From Motilibacter rhizosphaerae (lineage in GTDB: Bacteria; Actinomycetota; Actinomycetes; Motilibacterales; Motilibacteraceae), in the NCBI RefSeq assembly GCF_004216915.1, contig NZ_SGXD01000001.1, positions 1,069,013 to 1,133,012 on the forward strand: a stretch of 64,000 nt of DNA, read 5' to 3'. This document shows, in pieces, positions 60,889 through 64,000 of this stretch; within the stretch, counting starts at the first letter, position 1, and each line of letters opens with the position of its first letter. Below the pieces are notes generated by a model. The model did no database searches. It saw only the letters and a program-made list of their open reading frames with translations, and was not told the DNA's origin. The position numbers and the translations under genes are program-made.

Positions 60889-62546
60889 CACGACGACGCC
60901 AGGTAGCGGTGCACGAGGTAGACCGACATGGCGCCCTCGCCCACGGCGGAGGCGACCCGCTTCATCGAGTCGAGCCGGACGTCACCCGCGGCGAAGACGC
61001 CCGGGACGCTCGTCTCGAGCGCGAACGGCTCCCGCGGCAGCACCCACTCGAGCTCGCGCCCGGGGCTGCGCAGGTCCTGCCCGGTCACCACGAACCCCTT
61101 GCCGTCACGCAGGACCTGCGACCCGAGCCAGTCGGTGCGGGGGGAGGCGCCGATGAAGACGAACAGCCAGTTCGTCTTCACCTCCTCCAGGACGCCGGTG
61201 TCGCGCTCGCGCAGGCGCAGCGTCTCCAGGTGGCCGTCGCCGGCGCAGCACTCGACCTCGGTGCGCAGCCGCACCTCGATGCGCTCGTGCGCCTGGATCC
61301 GCTCGCTGAGGTACTGCGACATGGTGTCCTCGAGCGAGCGGCCCCGGACGAGCAGCACGACCCGGCTGGCGTAGCGCGCCAGGTTCAAGGCGGCCTGGCC
61401 GGCGGAGTTCGCGGCGCCCACGACGTAGACGTCCTCGCCCTGCGTCTGCGGTGCGTCGCTCGCGGTAGCGCCGTAGTAGACCCCGCGCCCGGTCAGCGCC
61501 TGCGCACCGGCGGCCTCGAGCAGGCGGTAGGACACGCCTGTCGAGACGATGACGGCCCGGGCCTCGATCTCGCCGTCGCCCTCGAGCAGGACGGCGCGCA
61601 CGGGCCCGCGCGGCTCCAGGCCGACGACGTCGCGGGCGAGCACCACCTCCGCGCCGAACCGCGAGACCTGGGCGACGGCCCGCTGGGTGAGGTCGGCGCC
61701 GGTGAGCCCGCGCGGGAAGCCGAGGTAGTTCTCGATCGCCGCGCTGGTGCCGGCCTGGCCGCCCGGCGCCTCGCGCTCGACGATGACGGTGCTCAGGCCC
61801 TCCGAGGCGGCGTAGACCGCCGCCGCGAGACCGGCGGGCCCGGCGCCCACGATGCACACGTCGTACAGCGGCTGGGTGGCCGAGGTGCGCAGGCCGAGGG
61901 CCCCGGCCAGGTCCCGGCTCGTCGGTGCGCGCAGCGTCTCGCCCTCGGGGACGAGCACGAGCGGCATGTCGTCCGGTCCGGCGCCCGCCAGCCCGGCCAG
62001 GCGCTGCGCCTCGGCGTCCAGCTCGATGTCGTACCAGCGGTAGGGCACGTGGTTGCGCGCGAGGAAGGTCTTCACCTCGTGGCTGCGCTCGGACCACCGG
62101 TGCCCCAGCACGCGCAGCTCCGACGTCTCGTCGGGGTTCTCCCGCCGCCAGTCGCCGAGCAGGTCGTCGACCACCGGGTAGAGCCGGTCCTCCGGCGGGT
62201 CCCAGGGCTTGAGCAGGTAGTAGTCGAGCCCGATGTCGTTGATCGCCTTGATCGCGACGCCGGTGTCGGCGTACGCCGTCAGCAGCAGCAGCTTCGCCGT
62301 CGGCGCGTGGGTCCGGGCCTCCTCCAGCAGCTGGATGCCGGTCATCCCGGGCATCCGCTGGTCGGAGGCGATGAGCGCCACGGGACGACCGCGCAGCGCA
62401 AGCCGCGTCAGCACGTCGAGCGCCTGCGCCCCCGAGTCCGCCCGCATGACCTGGTGGTCCTTGCCGTAGCGGCTGCGCAGGTCGCGCGCGATGGCGGCGC
62501 AGACCTCCGCGTCGTCGTCGACCGCCAGGACCACGGGCTTGCCCAT
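60888..62546 (-). CDS. Response regulator fused to thioredoxin-reductase-like flavoprotein
   Basis: This 552-residue protein has an N-terminal receiver domain (acidic DDD 10-12, phospho-Asp62 in ASDQRMPG, Thr90, Lys113). A thioredoxin/glutaredoxin-like stretch (about 145-220) without active cysteines follows, then a flavoprotein with GAGPAG (234-239), NADPH motif VVGAANSAGQ and C-terminal ASAVGEGAMSVY. The CxxC of thioredoxin reductase is absent (YYGATASDA at 358-365). It would be an NADPH oxidoreductase gated by phosphorylation. GGAGGA precedes the ATG. Product and acceptor are unknown. Confidence 0.88.
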   Translation of the reverse strand: MGKPVVLAVDDDAEVCAAIARDLRSRYGKDHQVMRADSGAQALDVLTRLALRGRPVALIASDQRMPGMTGIQLLEEARTHAPTAKLLLLTAYADTGVAIKAINDIGLDYYLLKPWDPPEDRLYPVVDDLLGDWRRENPDETSELRVLGHRWSERSHEVKTFLARNHVPYRWYDIELDAEAQRLAGLAGAGPDDMPLVLVPEGETLRAPTSRDLAGALGLRTSATQPLYDVCIVGAGPAGLAAAVYAASEGLSTVIVEREAPGGQAGTSAAIENYLGFPRGLTGADLTQRAVAQVSRFGAEVVLARDVVGLEPRGPVRAVLLEGDGEIEARAVIVSTGVSYRLLEAAGAQALTGRGVYYGATASDAPQTQGEDVYVVGAANSAGQAALNLARYASRVVLLVRGRSLEDTMSQYLSERIQAHERIEVRLRTEVECCAGDGHLETLRLRERDTGVLEEVKTNWLFVFIGASPRTDWLGSQVLRDGKGFVVTGQDLRSPGRELEWVLPREPFALETSVPGVFAAGDVRLDSMKRVASAVGEGAMSVYLVHRYLASS

Positions 62547-62643
62547 GCGACTCCTCCGCCCCCACGCGGGCCCGGCCCTGCGCAGAGCCGCACCCTAGTC
62601 GCGTGGACGGCAGTTGCCCAGGCCCACGTCGTCGGGTGGCGGG

Positions 62644-63063
62644 TCAGCCCTGCAGGACCGAGAACGGGTTGCCCGCCGGGTCGAGGAACCACGCGATGAG
62701 CGGGCCGCCGCCGCGGTTGATGCCGCGCTCGTCCTGGTCCATGCCGGGGTAGCGCTCGGGCGTCACCCCCGCCGCCGCCAGCGCGTCGACCGCCGCGGCC
62801 ACGTCGTCGACGGGGAAGTTCAGCACCGTCGAGGTCGCGGGCTGGTGCCCCGGCTTGGGGTAGACCAGCACGTCGCGGCCGGGCGCGAGGTGCAGCCAGA
62901 GCATCCCGTGCTCCACGTCGGTCGGGACGCCGAGCACGCCGGTGTAGAACGCGCGCATGTCCTCGACGTCGCCGGGCCCGCTCGCCGCGCAGGAGAAGCC
63001 GCTGAACGCACGGCCGGGATCGAGGGGTCCTGCTGCACCTGGCTGGCCTGTCGTGCTCGTCAC
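62644..63063 (-). CDS. VOC (glyoxalase/bleomycin-resistance-like) protein
   Basis: This 139-residue protein has the paired beta-alpha-beta-beta-beta modules of the vicinal oxygen chelate fold: VEDMRAFYTGVLGVPTDV, then LHLAPGRDVLVYPKPGH, and LIAWFLDPAGNPFSVLQ. Such proteins are glyoxalases, dioxygenases or drug-binding proteins. GTG 63063 is chosen for AGGAGG upstream; GTG 63078 is an alternative. It is divergent from the Imm1-like gene. Confidence 0.83.
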   Translation of the reverse strand: MTSTTGQPGAAGPLDPGRAFSGFSCAASGPGDVEDMRAFYTGVLGVPTDVEHGMLWLHLAPGRDVLVYPKPGHQPATSTVLNFPVDDVAAAVDALAAAGVTPERYPGMDQDERGINRGGGPLIAWFLDPAGNPFSVLQG

Positions 63064-63141
63064 TGGAGCCTCCTGCACTCGTGGTCCTTCCCGTCGGACG
63101 GTACGGGCCGGCGCGGCTCATCGGTGTGCGACGCTGGCGCC

Positions 63142-63543
63142 GTGTTCGTGCGGACCGTCGCCTCCGTCTCGCCCTGGATGGGGGCGGTGGAGCTCGCGTG
63201 GGAGCCGGACTGGGACGAGGCGACCGTGCGCCAGCTCGTCGACGAGCTCGACGGCGTCGAGCGCACCACGCTCGTCCTGACCGGACCGGACGACGCCCAC
63301 CTCGCCGTCGGCGGGTCGGCGGCGGCGGGTCTCGTCGTCTACGTCGACTACGACGGCGACGTCTTCGTGCTCGCCGCGGGCCCGGACTCGGACGAGCTGC
63401 TCCCCCTCGTCGTCGGCGAGGGGCAGGTGCAGGAGTACCCCCTGCGCTACGTCGTCGCCCCGGACGTCGCCGTGCGTGCCGCCTGGCACTTCGCCCTCAC
63501 GGGCGACCTCGACGACGCCGTCGAGTGGCACACGCAGGGCTGA
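63142..63543 (+). CDS. Imm1-family-like protein
   Basis: This 133-residue acidic protein has the alternating pattern of Imm1: LVDELDGVERTTLVLTGPDD, LAVGGSAAAGLVVYV, EYPLRYVVAPDVAVRAAWHFA, then LDDAVEW. Imm1 proteins are immunity proteins for polymorphic toxins, though many actinobacterial members stand alone. No toxin gene is adjacent. GTG 63142 is chosen; an upstream GTG at 63124 is in frame. Confidence 0.6.
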   Translation: MFVRTVASVSPWMGAVELAWEPDWDEATVRQLVDELDGVERTTLVLTGPDDAHLAVGGSAAAGLVVYVDYDGDVFVLAAGPDSDELLPLVVGEGQVQEYPLRYVVAPDVAVRAAWHFALTGDLDDAVEWHTQG

Positions 63544-63544
63544 C

Positions 63545-64000
63545 CTAGCGTCCCGTCTCGCGGGCCACCCGGGCGAAGCCCTCCTGCTCCAGCGCGGCCA
63601 GCGCGCGCGTGGCGACGGGCGCGAGCTGCTCGGCGCGTACGCCCTCGGAGCCGCTCACGTGGACCCAGAGCAGCCAGCCCTCCGCACTGCCCGCCGCCTC
63701 CGCGCCGGGCGGGTCCTGCAGGTCCAGCCGCCCGACAGCGCCGGCGGGCAGCCCGGGCAGGTCGGCGGTGGGCCGTGAGGCGTCGCGCTCGGCGAGCCAG
63801 TCGCCGACGGCGCGCAACGCCGTGGTCCGCTGCTCCGGCCGCTCGCGGAAGACGTCGACGTCGACGTACACCCGCTGGCCGTCGACCGTGCCGAAGGCGC
63901 CGAACGACCACGTCGAGGCCGGCCGCGAGCCCACGAGGTCGGCGTAGTAGTCGCGGGCGGCGCTGGTGTCGTCGTACGACGCGGTGGCGTCCGGCAGCCC
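63545..64000 (-). CDS. Protein of unknown function, 5' part outside the window
   Basis: The frame stays open to the window edge, giving at least 151 residues (RDYYADLVGSRP, then RVYVDVDVFRERPEQRTTALRAVGDWLAER near the middle). It looks acidic and soluble, with a C-terminal helix ALAALEQEGFARV. I do not recognise it. Its stop is one base past that of the convergent Imm1-like gene. A start inside the window at 63934 is possible but the upstream frame reads well. Confidence 0.6.
   Translation of the reverse strand, partial: GLPDATASYDDTSAARDYYADLVGSRPASTWSFGAFGTVDGQRVYVDVDVFRERPEQRTTALRAVGDWLAERDASRPTADLPGLPAGAVGRLDLQDPPGAEAAGSAEGWLLWVHVSGSEGVRAEQLAPVATRALAALEQEGFARVARETGR

Overview
The window is about 74% GC. 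It has many GTG starts, ATGA/GTGA stop-start overlaps, almost no non-coding space, and gene families typical of Actinomycetota: paired TadA-associated proteins, a dnaX-recR-DUF5063-ask-asd neighbourhood, furA-katG, an ECF42-type sigma factor with a DGPF protein, and a DUF222/HNH protein. A chemoreceptor-like protein hints at a motile lineage. Genus cannot be fixed from sequence alone. No insertion sequence, integrase, prophage, rRNA or CRISPR array is visible.

Bases 1-7,742 hold a sugar or polyol uptake and use operon: Gfo/Idh/MocA dehydrogenase end, ABC permease, binding lipoprotein, double ATPase, ROK kinase, and a soluble chemoreceptor-like protein with a C-terminal beta-sandwich. A convergent ROK repressor follows. 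Bases 7,777-14,781 carry a START-like protein, a MarR regulator, a SpoIIE-type phosphatase with an anti-anti-sigma factor, fused PabA-PabB, an NCS1 permease and a ThuA-like protein. Bases 14,820-21,743 hold a CPBP membrane protein, a WXG100-like protein with an alpha/beta hydrolase, twin DUF1360 membrane proteins, a carotenoid-desaturase-like oxidoreductase, a SRPBCC protein and upp.

Bases 21,744-24,177 contain a pair of long hairpin repeats, the tadA locus and tRNA-Ser(CGA). Bases 24,176-31,305 hold a two-component system, a LolA-like exported protein, a cation efflux pump, a MerR/aldo-keto reductase operon and a secreted hydrolase. Bases 31,317-35,503 are accessory: rifamycin ADP-ribosyltransferase (arr) downstream of a drug-efflux MFS gene, a divergent TetR regulator with three operators between them, and a DUF222/HNH protein. 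A 397-bp spacer with palindromic repeats follows. Bases 35,849-45,429 hold furA-katG, an SDR/hydrolase pair, a large LuxR-type ATPase regulator, another hydrolase and an Eis-like acetyltransferase.

Bases 45,507-49,648 hold the ECF42 sigma/DGPF pair, a Cys-cluster/pentapeptide protein, a lipoprotein, a LytR_C protein and a VapB-like protein. Bases 49,814-59,489 are core: tRNA-Ser(GGA), SRP RNA, dnaX, recR (ybaB is missing between them), DUF5063, a MarR/MFS pair, a methyltransferase, aspartokinase and asd. The right end carries a histidine kinase with a cyclic-nucleotide-binding-type domain coupled to a response regulator fused to a thioredoxin-reductase-like flavoprotein, then a VOC protein, an Imm1-like protein and a gene cut by the window edge.

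Two features recur. Many first genes have a TANNNT-type -10 hexamer 6-8 bases before the start codon and no Shine-Dalgarno, the layout of leaderless mRNAs. Rare Val GTA and Arg CGT codons seem concentrated where they create GTAC.
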